NCBI GenBank assembly: GCA_009838645.1
Contig: VXRC01000045.1
Coordinates: forward strand, 71,983-129,191
Reading direction: 5' to 3'
Source of the DNA: Gemmatimonadota bacterium
GTDB taxonomy: Bacteria; JAAXHH01
Length of the DNA stretch: 57,209 nt
The notes under the pieces were generated by a model. The model was not told where the DNA came from. It saw only the letters and a list, made by a program, of their open reading frames with translations, and searched no databases. Made by a program: the position numbers and the translations under genes. Positions 24,311-32,795 of the stretch are shown here, piece after piece. The first letter of the stretch is position 1. The number at the start of each line of letters is the position of its first letter.

Positions 24311-25197
24311 ACCGACAGCGGCCTGCAGTGCTTGCATGGCCGGCATCCGCTGTTCGTCGCTTCCTCCGCACCGCTGAATTCAAGGCGGTGCCGCGGCTGG
24401 ACGCGGCGGGCGTCGCGGCAGGTCGGATAGCAGTAGATGCCGGTCGTCTGGCTGCCGATGAAGCGAACCCCGCGCTGCTTCCAGTTCGCAAGGTCCTCCC
24501 GCGGGATCCCTTCCCGTTCCAGCAAGGTCCATTTCATTTCCGGCCCGTAGTAGTAGTTTCCCACGCCTCCGGTCGAGGGAACGAGCCGGTGGCAGGGCAT
24601 CAGGAAGGGAACGGGGTTGCGGGCCATGACCGTGCCGACGGCCCGAATCGCTTTTGGCCTGCCTACTTCCCGGGCGAGCCAGGCATAGGGTCGGACCTCG
24701 CCTGTCGGTATCCTGGCCAGGTGCTGGAGCACGGTCTGTTCAAACTCGGTCAGTCCTTCCAGCGTGACCGGCGGCCGGGTGATCTTCTCTCCTTTTATGG
24801 CCCGCCTGACCGCTTCGACATACGCTTCGGGCAGCGAACCTCGGACCGTGGTCCGCCCCAGCCTTTCTTTGTAGTAGGATTCGAAGGTGCCGTCCTCATC
24901 CACATCAAGTTTTACCGCCGATATGCCCCTGGGTGTGCATGCCACGTGTGCCGACCCGAAATCCGTTTCGATCACATCGTATCGGTCTGCAATCCTGATC
25001 ATCACTTCCTCCTGTATCCCCGAAGGGGCAGTCAGTTTCAGTTTGGGAGATTCCTCGCCAAGGTTTTCCAGAATAGCCGCTTCTTCTCGTAAATCTGCGC
25101 ACCTTTCCAGGTGTTTCGTCGCGGACCGGCTGGCCTCATCGTCCGCCTCGCCGGTTCTGATCTGATCCAGGTACTGTCTTGCTTCATTAATGTCCAC
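24307..25197 (-). CDS. Fusion: anti-sigma-like N-terminus, O6-methylguanine methyltransferase (Ogt) and Ada-type zinc methyl-sensor
   Basis: 296 residues from a GTG at 25197 that overlaps the stop of the sigma-factor gene (GGAGG lies 9 bases before it). Residues 1-50 resemble an anti-sigma leader with a degenerate HC-type zinc motif ('KHLERCADL': H29, C33, but Leu36 instead of the second Cys). Residues 65-235 form an Ogt-type methyltransferase with the acceptor C202 in 'PCHRLV'. Residues 245-296 form an Ada N-terminal-type domain placed at the C-terminus: 'FIGSQTTGIYCYPTC' and 'CRPCKHC' give C256, C260, C288 and C291, the four zinc cysteines, one of which takes the methyl group from DNA phosphotriesters in Ada. 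It likely repairs alkylated DNA and may report damage to the sigma factor; the latter is inference. Confidence 0.88.
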   Translation of the reverse strand: MDINEARQYLDQIRTGEADDEASRSATKHLERCADLREEAAILENLGEESPKLKLTAPSGIQEEVMIRIADRYDVIETDFGSAHVACTPRGISAVKLDVDEDGTFESYYKERLGRTTVRGSLPEAYVEAVRRAIKGEKITRPPVTLEGLTEFEQTVLQHLARIPTGEVRPYAWLAREVGRPKAIRAVGTVMARNPVPFLMPCHRLVPSTGGVGNYYYGPEMKWTLLEREGIPREDLANWKQRGVRFIGSQTTGIYCYPTCRDARRVQPRHRLEFSGAEEATNSGCRPCKHCRPLSV

Positions 25198-25747
25198 TGG
25201 AACCGTCCTCCATGATTCTGCGAAGTTTACGCAGCGCCCGGTACACCTTGCCCCGCAGCGCCGATTCCGATGAGCGGGTGACCTTAGCGATTTCCGCGTA
25301 GGTGTACTGCTCAATGAAGCGCAGGATGATGAGTTCCCGGCTCTCTCTTCCCAGTTCAGCGAGGGCCGACCGGATCGCTTCTGCCCTGGTCAGGTCGTTT
25401 CCGGTTTCGAAGACCTGTGCTGGTATGTTTTCCCTCATGCTGACCAGCGCGTCGACTCTTCGTTTGCGCGACCTCAGCCTGTTCAGCGCCAGGTTCCGGA
25501 CGATGCGATACAGCCAGGGTCGGATTTCGAGCGTCCGGCATCGCTCTGCGTCGTACTTTCCGGCGAGCGTGGTGTAGGCTTTGACAAAGGCTTCCTGCGT
25601 GACGTCGAGGGCGTCGTCCGACCCTCCGAGCATATGGAAGGCGTAAGTGAAGAGCCTGTCCTGGTAGGTCGCCACCAGGTCCGTCACCGCGTCCCGGTTG
25701 CCACGATGGATTTCCAGCGCGATGCATCGTCCCTCGTCTTGCCTCAT
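25187..25747 (-). CDS. ECF-family RNA polymerase sigma factor
   Basis: 186 residues. Region 2 is near 20-90 ('YAFHMLGGSDDALDVTQEAF', 'WLYRIVRNLALNRLRSRKRR'), region 4 near 125-180 ('ELIILRFIEQYTYAEIAKV', 'SESALRGKVYRALRKLR'). It directs RNA polymerase to a small regulon. The next gene, a fusion with Ogt and Ada modules, starts inside its last codons, the arrangement normally used by sigma/anti-sigma pairs. A GGAAC-N17-GTC motif upstream could be an autoregulated promoter. Confidence 0.93.
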   Translation of the reverse strand: MRQDEGRCIALEIHRGNRDAVTDLVATYQDRLFTYAFHMLGGSDDALDVTQEAFVKAYTTLAGKYDAERCRTLEIRPWLYRIVRNLALNRLRSRKRRVDALVSMRENIPAQVFETGNDLTRAEAIRSALAELGRESRELIILRFIEQYTYAEIAKVTRSSESALRGKVYRALRKLRRIMEDGSSGH

Positions 25748-25844
25748 GCAAAATCCTTTGCTGGCCGGGGTCGGTCGGTACCAATCTTAAAACACCATGT
25801 ATGAGGTTTTCGTTCGGGGAAAAAGAGAAACTTGCATCCTTCTT

Positions 25845-25869
25845 GACAGGTGTTTTCTTATTTCGTTCC
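25845..25869 (-). promoter_or_regulatory. Candidate ECF-type promoter of the sigma/Ogt-Ada operon
   Basis: On the minus strand GGAAC (25869-25865) is followed after 17 bases by GTC (25847-25845), matching the usual ECF -35 core and a common -10. It lies about 100 bases before the sigma-factor start. Confidence 0.45.
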
Positions 25870-25940
25870 TTTCACCTCGGCGATGACGCCAGAGACTATC
25901 AGGAACAGGCCATTCGTGTAGCGATAAAGGAATCACAGAA

Positions 25941-26180
25941 ATGAAGATGAGTGCTCGATATGTGAAAATCGTGGAGTGGTCAGACGAAGATCAGTGTTAC
26001 ATTGGCAGTTGCCCCGGTCTATTTTACGGTGGATGTCATGGGGAGAACGAGCAGGAAGTGTTCTCCGAGTTATGTCGGATCGTAGAAGAAACCATTGATT
26101 CGTATCAACGGGACGGTGAGTCTCTTCCTTCACCGACTTCGGGAAAAGACTATGCCAACAAAATGCTGAATATCGTCTGA
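25941..26180 (+). CDS. Orphan HicB-like antitoxin-fold protein
   Basis: 79 residues. 'YVKIVEWSDEDQCYIGSCPG' and the 'EVFSELCRIVEETIDSYQRDGE' helix, followed by 'LPSP', match the HicB partial RNase-H fold. The C-terminal DNA-binding helix-turn-helix of longer HicB proteins is missing. No HicA-like gene (short double-stranded-RNA-binding toxin) is seen on either side, so this is a solitary member. Function unknown. Confidence 0.7.
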   Translation: MKMSARYVKIVEWSDEDQCYIGSCPGLFYGGCHGENEQEVFSELCRIVEETIDSYQRDGESLPSPTSGKDYANKMLNIV

Positions 26181-26197
26181 TTTGCCTCCTGCTTCGC

Positions 26198-28009
26198 CTA
26201 CCCGCCGCCCCCAAGCACCCGCTCCCAGAATCCTTTCGTCCCGGTGTCATGCTCCCCGTCTTCCGCGATGTAGATCGTGAAGGCCGTGTTTCCAATCTGC
26301 TCGCCCCGCCAGGCTCGGAATCCGCGGCGGTTCGGTTCGAGGGCGTCCCCCCTGATGTCCGATTTCCAGATCTGGTTCATCGTCGGGTACCACACGAAGA
26401 GACCGCCCACTTCCTCCACCAGGATGCGTTCGGCCTGCCGGTAGACGTCCATTCGCGCCTCGTAGTCGCCGACGACACCTCCCGCCTGGACGACCAGCTG
26501 GTCGAAGCGGTCGTGCCTCCATGCGTGCCGGCCCGATGAAAGCCAGAGGTTCATCAGGCTGCTGGGATCGATGAAATCCGCCCCGAACCGGACGAGTCCC
26601 AGGGGAAGCTGGTGGCTGTTGATCGCGTCCATGAAGATCTTGACCTCCATGTTGCGCACCACCAGGTCGATGCCCAGGTTCTGCTTGATCATGGCGTGGA
26701 TCGCCTCCCCGGCCTCGTGGACCGGCCGGACGTCGCGGCGGACCCACATCTCCACGCGCGGGAAGCCCTTGCCATCGGGATATCCCGCCTCGGCCAGCAG
26801 TTTGCGCCCCAGGGCGGGGTCGTATCGCTGGACGGGATTCAGGGCTTCCGTCGCTTCCGCCGGGAAGCCGGGTGGCAGCATCGAGTAGGCGGGGATCGCG
26901 AAGCCATTCAGCGCGGTCGCGCACACGGCGTCCCGGTCGATGGCGTGACTGAAGGCCTGGCGCACCTTCAGGTTGTCGAAGGGCGGGTTGTACGTGTCCA
27001 TCGTGAGGTAGTAGGTCGCGAAGTCGGTGTAGGAATGCAGCTCCCGGCTCAACTGCGGATCGGTCTTTATCCGGGCGAGTTCGGCGTGGTTCGTCACAAG
27101 ACCGAAATCCACCTCATCGGCCTCGTAGGACGCGAGGAGGGGCGGCGGCGTCGAGGCGTTGTGCAGCTTGGCGATCAGCGTCTCCAGGTAGGGCCGTGCG
27201 GCTCCGTGGTACCGGGGGTTGGCCTTGAGCACGACCCGGTCCGCCTTGGTCCACTCCGCCAGGTAGAAGGGCCCGCTGGCGATGGAGGTCTCCGGGCTCG
27301 TCGACCAGGCGTCGCCGTACTTCTCCACCGCCTGGCGCGGAGAAACCCAACTGTCCACCATCAGGTCCGGCATATAGGCACAAGGTTCGTCGGTTTCGAT
27401 GAGCAGCGTGTAGTCGTCGACCGCGTGGACGCCCAGCGAATCGAGGGGCAGCTCCCGGCCCACGACGCGGCCCCAGTTCTTGATCGGACGGTAATACCAC
27501 TCCACGTCGTAGGCGTTTTGCGGATCGGCGCCGCGCCGCAGGGTGAACACGTAATCGTGGGCGGTCAGCGGCTTCCCGTCCGAGAACTCGAGGTCGTCCC
27601 GCAGGTAGAAGTACCAGCCCAGTCCATCGTCGGTGGGTTCCCAGCGGTTCGCCGCCGCCGGGATCAGGTTGAAGTCCTTGTCGAAACGGATCAGCGGTTC
27701 GGCGATGATCCGGTGGCCGTAGGTCCCCTTGTAGATGGTGCGGAACCACTCCATGTAGGTGTTGTCCAGCTGAAACGTGCGGACGTACTGCTCCGAGGGC
27801 GGCGCCGCGTCGGGCGGTAGTTCGACGCCCGCTGAGTTCACGTACCGGGAGGATGATTGGTCGGGCTGGTCACCGGCCGGACTGCCCGGTCCGCCCGGAC
27901 CGCCCAGGACACGCAGCATCCCGGCCGAGACCACGAAGAAGATCACGGCGATGGCAATGGTGCGGACCAATTTGCGTATTGAGGGACTAACGCGGGCATG
28001 GGTGATCAT
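26198..28009 (-). CDS. ABC transporter substrate-binding protein, family 5 (peptide type), membrane-anchored
   Basis: 603 residues. Residues about 13-36 are a single hydrophobic anchor or signal; there is no lipobox Cys. A Gly/Pro-rich spacer ('GGPGGPGSPAGDQP') follows. The body carries the SBP_bac_5 pattern: 'HRIIAEPLIRFDKDFNLIPA', 'LRDDLEFSDGKPLTAHDYVF', 'ASGPFYLAEWTKADRVVLKA', 'FDNLKVRQAFSHAIDRDAV'. It should bind oligopeptides or similar solutes outside the membrane. No permease or ATPase gene is adjacent, so it works with a transporter elsewhere or as a receptor. Confidence 0.88.
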   Translation of the reverse strand: MITHARVSPSIRKLVRTIAIAVIFFVVSAGMLRVLGGPGGPGSPAGDQPDQSSSRYVNSAGVELPPDAAPPSEQYVRTFQLDNTYMEWFRTIYKGTYGHRIIAEPLIRFDKDFNLIPAAANRWEPTDDGLGWYFYLRDDLEFSDGKPLTAHDYVFTLRRGADPQNAYDVEWYYRPIKNWGRVVGRELPLDSLGVHAVDDYTLLIETDEPCAYMPDLMVDSWVSPRQAVEKYGDAWSTSPETSIASGPFYLAEWTKADRVVLKANPRYHGAARPYLETLIAKLHNASTPPPLLASYEADEVDFGLVTNHAELARIKTDPQLSRELHSYTDFATYYLTMDTYNPPFDNLKVRQAFSHAIDRDAVCATALNGFAIPAYSMLPPGFPAEATEALNPVQRYDPALGRKLLAEAGYPDGKGFPRVEMWVRRDVRPVHEAGEAIHAMIKQNLGIDLVVRNMEVKIFMDAINSHQLPLGLVRFGADFIDPSSLMNLWLSSGRHAWRHDRFDQLVVQAGGVVGDYEARMDVYRQAERILVEEVGGLFVWYPTMNQIWKSDIRGDALEPNRRGFRAWRGEQIGNTAFTIYIAEDGEHDTGTKGFWERVLGGGG

Positions 28010-28182
28010 TGAGGGACCATCCGTTGGTCACGATGGAGACGTTCACGTTGGGTTGGACGGGCCGTAAAGTACCTTATTCACTTCCCGGTCCCGCGTCAAG
28101 CGTAGTCAGGTGAATCGCCTTGACCCGTTTCCGGCGGTCTGTATTTTGCACGTGGACACCAACCTGCCGGGTAAATCGCCCT

Positions 28183-28668
28183 ATGGACTCCTTCCTCGTA
28201 TCTCAGGCACTCGCCGCCGTCGCTTTCACCTGCGGCGTGATTTCCTTCCAGTGCAAGAAGCGCCGCGACGTATTGCTCTGGCTGAGTGCCTCGGCGCTGA
28301 CGAACGCATTCCACTTCTTCGTGCTCGGCAGAAGCAGCGCCGGAACGATGTATGTCGTCATGGGCGTCAGGGTCTTCACCGCGGCCTTTACGACCGACCG
28401 GCGCCTGATGTACCTGTTCATGGCGCTGATCCTGGCCGGCTTCTTCTTCTCGTACGAACGTCCCCTGGACATCCTGGCGCTTTTCGGTTCCCTCCTGCCA
28501 ACCTACGGCAATTTCCAGCAATCCGACCGGAAGGTACGGCTGATCTACATGGTCTGCGCGGTGACCTGGATGGTGCACAACTACCTGGCCGGCAGCCCGG
28601 TCGCGGTGCTCATGGAGACCACCTTCCTGGTCAGCAATGTGATCGGGTACTGGCGGATTTATCGATAA
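28183..28668 (+). CDS. YgjV-family inner-membrane protein
   Basis: 161 residues, about five or six short membrane helices: 'ALAAVAFTCGVISFQCKKRR', 'LLWLSASALTNAFHFFVLG', 'LMYLFMALILAGFFFSYE'. The pattern (helix, 'SFQ.K.R', 'N..HF..LG') fits the uncharacterised YgjV family. Start at 28183 is chosen because the family begins close to the first helix. The ribosome site is weak. Function unknown. Confidence 0.75.
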   Translation: MDSFLVSQALAAVAFTCGVISFQCKKRRDVLLWLSASALTNAFHFFVLGRSSAGTMYVVMGVRVFTAAFTTDRRLMYLFMALILAGFFFSYERPLDILALFGSLLPTYGNFQQSDRKVRLIYMVCAVTWMVHNYLAGSPVAVLMETTFLVSNVIGYWRIYR

Positions 28669-28771
28669 GAGCTTAAGGCCTGAGCGGGCAGGTCCGATCC
28701 CCGCCGCTTCAACCGGTTCGTTGAATGCCTGGACTACGCGACGCTTCAGCTGGAACGTCGCGCCGCTGGAC

Positions 28772-29743
28772 CTATCCGTACATCCGGATCAGCGTCGGCT
28801 CGGTGGGCTTGTTCTTGCGGGGCGGACGCTGCGCCGTGACCTTCAGCGCCTCCTCCCATCCCCGGTTCCAGGTGGCGTAGTCCGACAGCACGAATTCGGG
28901 ATGGCGCCGGCTGCGGACGATGAAGTTGGGGTAGAACGAGCGGCCCGTGGGTAGCCCGGTTTGCTGGTAACGCAGGTCGAGGCTCCACCGGATCGTTCCG
29001 GAACGGTTGGGGATGGACCGGTGCGGGATCAGCTTGTGCATGAGCAGGACGTCGCCCTTCCTCATCGGCAGGGACAGGACCTCGCCCTCGGGCAACCCGC
29101 CGTCCTCAATGCCGAATCCTTCGCTCCAGTACACGGTCCGGCTGTGGTGCACCCGGGGGATGATCTGCAGGCATCCGTTCTCCTCGTCGGTGTCGCACAG
29201 GGGCAGCCAAACGGTGAGAATGAACACCGGGTCGGCGTCCTCGAGATGCACCTGCGCGTCCTGGTGCCAGGGCGCCACGTTTTCACTGATGCGGGCGGCC
29301 AGGGCATCCTCTTCGCCGTTGCCACCGCCATTCCCGCCGCCGTTGCCGTGACCCGACAGCCTGTTCAGGCCCTCCGGCAGCTTCGCCCGCAGATGCTGAA
29401 TGGGGCTGCACGTGATTTCGGGTCCGACGAGGGATTCCACGAGGTCCAGCATGCGGGCGTTGCCGAGAAAGCGGAACACCGCCTCGGCCCGCATGTTCAT
29501 GATGTCGATGTCATCGTAGATCGCGGTGTTTTCCCGGGTGATCAGGGCCAGCCGCCGCTCGAAGGATTCGTTCTCGTGCAGTTCGGCGATCCGTCCTTCG
29601 CGGTGGAGTTCGCTGGCCCTTTCGTCGACAAAGTCCTCAATCCCTGCAATAACGGGATCCAGGTCGTCACTGGTGAGCGCGCCTTCGACGATGACGTAGC
29701 CTTCATCCATGAAATGTCGTAACTGATCCTGTGTAAGAGACAT
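28772..29743 (-). CDS. PhyH family oxygenase with Gly/Asn repeat loop
   Basis: 323 residues. H160 and D162 ('PWHQDAQVH'), H241 ('LIPHRSIPNRSG') and 'CDTDEENGCLQIIPRVHH' define the oxygenase. A low-complexity loop, 'GHGNGGGNGGGNGEED' (131-146), made by a 12-bp repeat, is inserted just before the first iron ligands. The start at 29743 gives the usual 'MSLTQDQLRHF' opening. The next PhyH gene is 69 bp upstream on the same strand; the two are probably co-transcribed. Confidence 0.9.
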   Translation of the reverse strand: MSLTQDQLRHFMDEGYVIVEGALTSDDLDPVIAGIEDFVDERASELHREGRIAELHENESFERRLALITRENTAIYDDIDIMNMRAEAVFRFLGNARMLDLVESLVGPEITCSPIQHLRAKLPEGLNRLSGHGNGGGNGGGNGEEDALAARISENVAPWHQDAQVHLEDADPVFILTVWLPLCDTDEENGCLQIIPRVHHSRTVYWSEGFGIEDGGLPEGEVLSLPMRKGDVLLMHKLIPHRSIPNRSGTIRWSLDLRYQQTGLPTGRSFYPNFIVRSRRHPEFVLSDYATWNRGWEEALKVTAQRPPRKNKPTEPTLIRMYG

Positions 29744-29812
29744 GCTGGTGGGATTCCCCTTCCGGTGCCGTGTTTTCATGCCGTGCCGCAACTTCAAGCC
29801 GGCGTCACATCG

Positions 29813-30601
29813 TCAAGCCGCTTTCGGAATGTGCGTAATCAGGTTCTGCAGGTGCCGCAGTCGTTCGGACGAGGCCGTGGACAGCAGGGGGCCGTCCTCC
29901 CTGCCGAATACCTCCCGCGTGGTATAGCCATGTTGTCGGATGATCTTCCTGAAGGCCTCAAGAGTTGGACCGTCCGTGTGGTGTCCTGTGTACACAATCG
30001 TGAACATCCGCCTTCTTTTACCTCCACCCCACGCGCTGTGCTTGGTCGAATGGTTGAACACGGCGAGGTCTCCGGGCCGGGTCTCGACGGCGACCGCCGG
30101 TACGTCGCTGCCGTGGAGTCCACCCCAGCCGCCCATTTTGCCCGTCAGGTGCGCATGGACGGTTTCCGCGTACCCCTCGCCGAACCGGTGGCTTCCCGGT
30201 ATGACCCGCAACGCGCCTGTGTCCTTCGTCATGGGATCCAGGTAGATGGCCATCTTGTAGAAACGGATGGGCTCGGGCCACTGGGTGTCGGAGTGCCATC
30301 TCGTGTCGCCGACGTAGAGGTTCCCGTCGCTATTCCAGTACTGGTACTGATCACCCAGCAGGCCGGCCGCGATGCCGTGAATGCGCGGATCGTCCAACAG
30401 CGTGCACAGGTACGGATCATGGTTGATGAACGGCACCACGGCCAGCCGCTCCAGGCCTTCGTGGTCGTCGCCCCCGTTTTTCTTCAACAGCCCGTCGAAA
30501 GCCTCTGTGATCTCATCGATCCGGTCGTCGAGCAGACCGGGGAAGTGCAGATACCCGAAGGTATCCATGAATTCTTTCTGGTGTGCATCCAGTTGAAACA
30601 T
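29813..30601 (-). CDS. PhyH family oxygenase
   Basis: 262 residues. H103 and D105 ('RWHSDTQW'), H188 ('TKHSAWGGGKRRRMF') and 'TGALRVIPGSHRFGEGY'. The ATG at 30601 has GGGAG 5 bases upstream. Near-copy in plan of the PhyH at 9317 (same opening and same 'TKHSAWGGG' segment), so a duplication separated by about 20 kb. Lies upstream of another, more distant PhyH in the same direction and 35 bp after the sialidase-like gene. Confidence 0.92.
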   Translation of the reverse strand: MFQLDAHQKEFMDTFGYLHFPGLLDDRIDEITEAFDGLLKKNGGDDHEGLERLAVVPFINHDPYLCTLLDDPRIHGIAAGLLGDQYQYWNSDGNLYVGDTRWHSDTQWPEPIRFYKMAIYLDPMTKDTGALRVIPGSHRFGEGYAETVHAHLTGKMGGWGGLHGSDVPAVAVETRPGDLAVFNHSTKHSAWGGGKRRRMFTIVYTGHHTDGPTLEAFRKIIRQHGYTTREVFGREDGPLLSTASSERLRHLQNLITHIPKAA

Positions 30602-30636
30602 GGAAACTCCCAAAAGTCTTTTATAGCCGGAATGGT

Positions 30637-31716
30637 TCAGTATTCCTCGAGCACCGATCCTTCTATGCCTCGTGTGCCGTCTTCATAGACAAAATAGTAA
30701 ACGACCAGCACCCGTCCATCCTTCAATTCGAGCGACCATGGATACCCGCAGTCCGGCTCCAGGGAATCGGCGCGCACGACGATGTCCGGCGCGGTGTCCA
30801 GGTCGCCGGCCTCGGGTTCGAGGACCCGGGCCAGGCAGCCCATCTGTCCCTCCCACCGGGTGCCCACCGTGGCCAGGATGCGGCCGTCCCGCAGCCCGAG
30901 CAGGTGACCGGGACAACCCCGCATGGTCGTAGACCGCCAGGGGGACCAGGTCGCGCCGCCGTTGTCCGAGTGCACTTCCACCAGGTGCACGTCCTGTCCC
31001 GGCGGCTGGTTCGGATGACAGCGGAAGAGCACCAGGATCCTGCCGGACGGCGTCCGGTAGATCGCGGGCTCGCTGAAGTGGGCGACATCGTCCTCGGCGA
31101 TACGGCCTTCGTAGACCCAGGTACGTCCGCCATCCGTCGACGATTGCATCATGCCGAAGAACGGGGGCCGTCCTTCCGGATGGTCTGTCGCCTTGCCCGG
31201 AAGCAGCATCCGCCCGTCCGGCATCTCCAGCAGGCCGCTCCGGCAGATCCCCGAGTGCGAGGCGGGATGGCCGTTCACGGCATCCGGGAGCAGCGGAAAC
31301 GGCTCGGGGTGCGTCCAGGTCCGCCCGTTGTCCGATGAACGCACGTGGAATCCCACGCCGGGACGGGAGACCCAGGTATGCTTGGAGACTTCCGGCGCCT
31401 GGGCAAGTACCAGGTCAACCGTGCTGGCGTGCAGGAAGGTCTCGCCGCCGGCCAGCGTGTGGGTCCCGAAATCGATCACGCCGCCGTACGGGTAGGCCGT
31501 CACCAGTTCGGTCGCCCCCCAGGACTGCCCTTCGTCACCGGAACGGCAGGCCCGTATGTCGAAAAGAGGGTGGCTGTGGTGGCTGAACCCCGTGGCGGGC
31601 GACCGGTGAAACAGGACCAGCAGGTTGCCATTGGGGGTCCGGACGACGTTCGGATGGGCGCCGTACCAGCCTGCCTCGCGGTAGATCGTCATATGCCCCG
31701 CTACGCGCCAACCCAT
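30637..31716 (-). CDS. Sialidase-like BNR/Asp-box repeat protein
   Basis: 359 residues of a six-bladed beta-propeller with Asp-boxes at 'SGDEGQSWG', 'SSDNGRTWTH', 'STDGGRTWVYE' and 'HSDNGGATWS'. 'YREAGWYGAHPNVVRTPNG' opens the first blade. No signal peptide is seen, so it is cytoplasmic or exported without one. The family includes exo-sialidases and other glycan-binding or -cleaving proteins; catalytic arginines cannot be assigned safely. It precedes two PhyH genes on the same strand. Confidence 0.8.
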   Translation of the reverse strand: MGWRVAGHMTIYREAGWYGAHPNVVRTPNGNLLVLFHRSPATGFSHHSHPLFDIRACRSGDEGQSWGATELVTAYPYGGVIDFGTHTLAGGETFLHASTVDLVLAQAPEVSKHTWVSRPGVGFHVRSSDNGRTWTHPEPFPLLPDAVNGHPASHSGICRSGLLEMPDGRMLLPGKATDHPEGRPPFFGMMQSSTDGGRTWVYEGRIAEDDVAHFSEPAIYRTPSGRILVLFRCHPNQPPGQDVHLVEVHSDNGGATWSPWRSTTMRGCPGHLLGLRDGRILATVGTRWEGQMGCLARVLEPEAGDLDTAPDIVVRADSLEPDCGYPWSLELKDGRVLVVYYFVYEDGTRGIEGSVLEEY

Positions 31717-31870
31717 ATGGACTCACCTTCCCGGTGCTCGATGCAGGTTTTGCACCCTGGTTTGAGTTTTATCGAGATCGACGATGGATTCAAGAATATA
31801 CCCGTGCCTTCATCGTGGTAAATGGAAATATGGACAGGATGCGCTTCGACCGAGAGTTGGTCGATGCGTT

Positions 31871-32566
31871 TCATCCGGACATCGCGGCAAGCCGCCTGAA
31901 CGCATCCGGCCGGGGACCCGTTTCGACATGCGCCAGGATCTTGCCGGCACAGGCCTCGGCGCTCAATTTCGATGTATCGACCTCGAGGTCGTAGATACCG
32001 GGTTTATGCACCTCCCGGTCCCATATCCGCACCAGTTCGGGCAAGGGTGCGTCATCCGGTATGTATTCTTCCTTCAGCCAGGTATCTTTGCGCCGTTGCC
32101 ACACGACCTCGGCGGGACAGCGCACGCCCACGAAATGCGCGTTCAACTCCTCCAGACGTCCCGCGCAGTTGTATAGGATACCGCTCAGCGTGGCGTAATC
32201 GTCGTGATGCGTGACGTCGGCCACCACGTTCAGGCCCAGTCGAAGGTGGGCCGCGATGGACGCGTAAAGCGCTCCGTACAAACCGGGAATCAACGGCTCG
32301 AGATCGGGCCTTTCGCCACCAGGCCGGTTCGCGATACCGGCGGGACGGAGCCCGATCCCGGGGCGCAGTCGCTCCGGCGTGATTTCAATGAATCGATCGG
32401 CGCCGAGGTTCATCCACGGTTCCCGCGACATGCGCTGGATGGCGAGCGCGATGCTGGACTTCCCTGACCTGGGGGCGCCGTTTAGAACGACTGCCGTACC
32501 CGGAAGCGTCGCGGCATCCGGCATGGCTGAATTCTCCTTACCTGGGTAGGTCGCGGCATCCGGCAT
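31871..32566 (-). CDS. Chloramphenicol phosphotransferase-like P-loop kinase
   Basis: 231 residues from ATG 32566. Walker A 'NGAPRSGKSS' (29-38), then 'DRFIEITPERLRPGIGLRP' and 'GLNVVADVTHHDD', the pattern of the CPT family, which phosphorylates hydroxyls on small molecules. Two in-frame ATGs (32566 and 32524) each have their own strong ribosome site 9 bases upstream, because a 42-bp segment is duplicated; either can start the protein. Real chloramphenicol modification is not implied. It is divergent from the GH43-like gene. Confidence 0.8.
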   Translation of the reverse strand: MPDAATYPGKENSAMPDAATLPGTAVVLNGAPRSGKSSIALAIQRMSREPWMNLGADRFIEITPERLRPGIGLRPAGIANRPGGERPDLEPLIPGLYGALYASIAAHLRLGLNVVADVTHHDDYATLSGILYNCAGRLEELNAHFVGVRCPAEVVWQRRKDTWLKEEYIPDDAPLPELVRIWDREVHKPGIYDLEVDTSKLSAEACAGKILAHVETGPRPDAFRRLAAMSG

Positions 32567-32581
32567 GGCGGTCATCTCCTC
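32498..32581 (-). repeat. 42-bp tandem duplication of a ribosome site plus start codon
   Basis: Copies 32581-32540 and 32539-32498 (minus strand) each contain a purine-rich ribosome site, 9 bases, then ATGCCGGATGCCGCGAC. Translated, this gives 'MPDAATYPG' and 'MPDAATLPG' 14 codons apart. Confidence 0.85.
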
Positions 32582-32795
32582 GTAACGTGCGGAAACACCA
32601 GTGACAGCATTATCGTAAATCCAGTTGCGAAAAGGTATGGCCGAACATCGGTTTCGCTGTGGATTAACCGGAATATAGGGTGTATCTTTTGCGAGACAAA
32701 TCGGTATTGCGTACTGCCCTGTTTTATGGGGTACCTCTCGCCGTCTGGAAGTTAGTCGACCCTGTATTTGTCGTCCCCAAATCCGGATCCAGTCG

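Noticed and set aside
31871-32566. True chloramphenicol resistance gene
   Set aside because: The match is to the wider CPT-like kinase family; nothing shows drug specificity.
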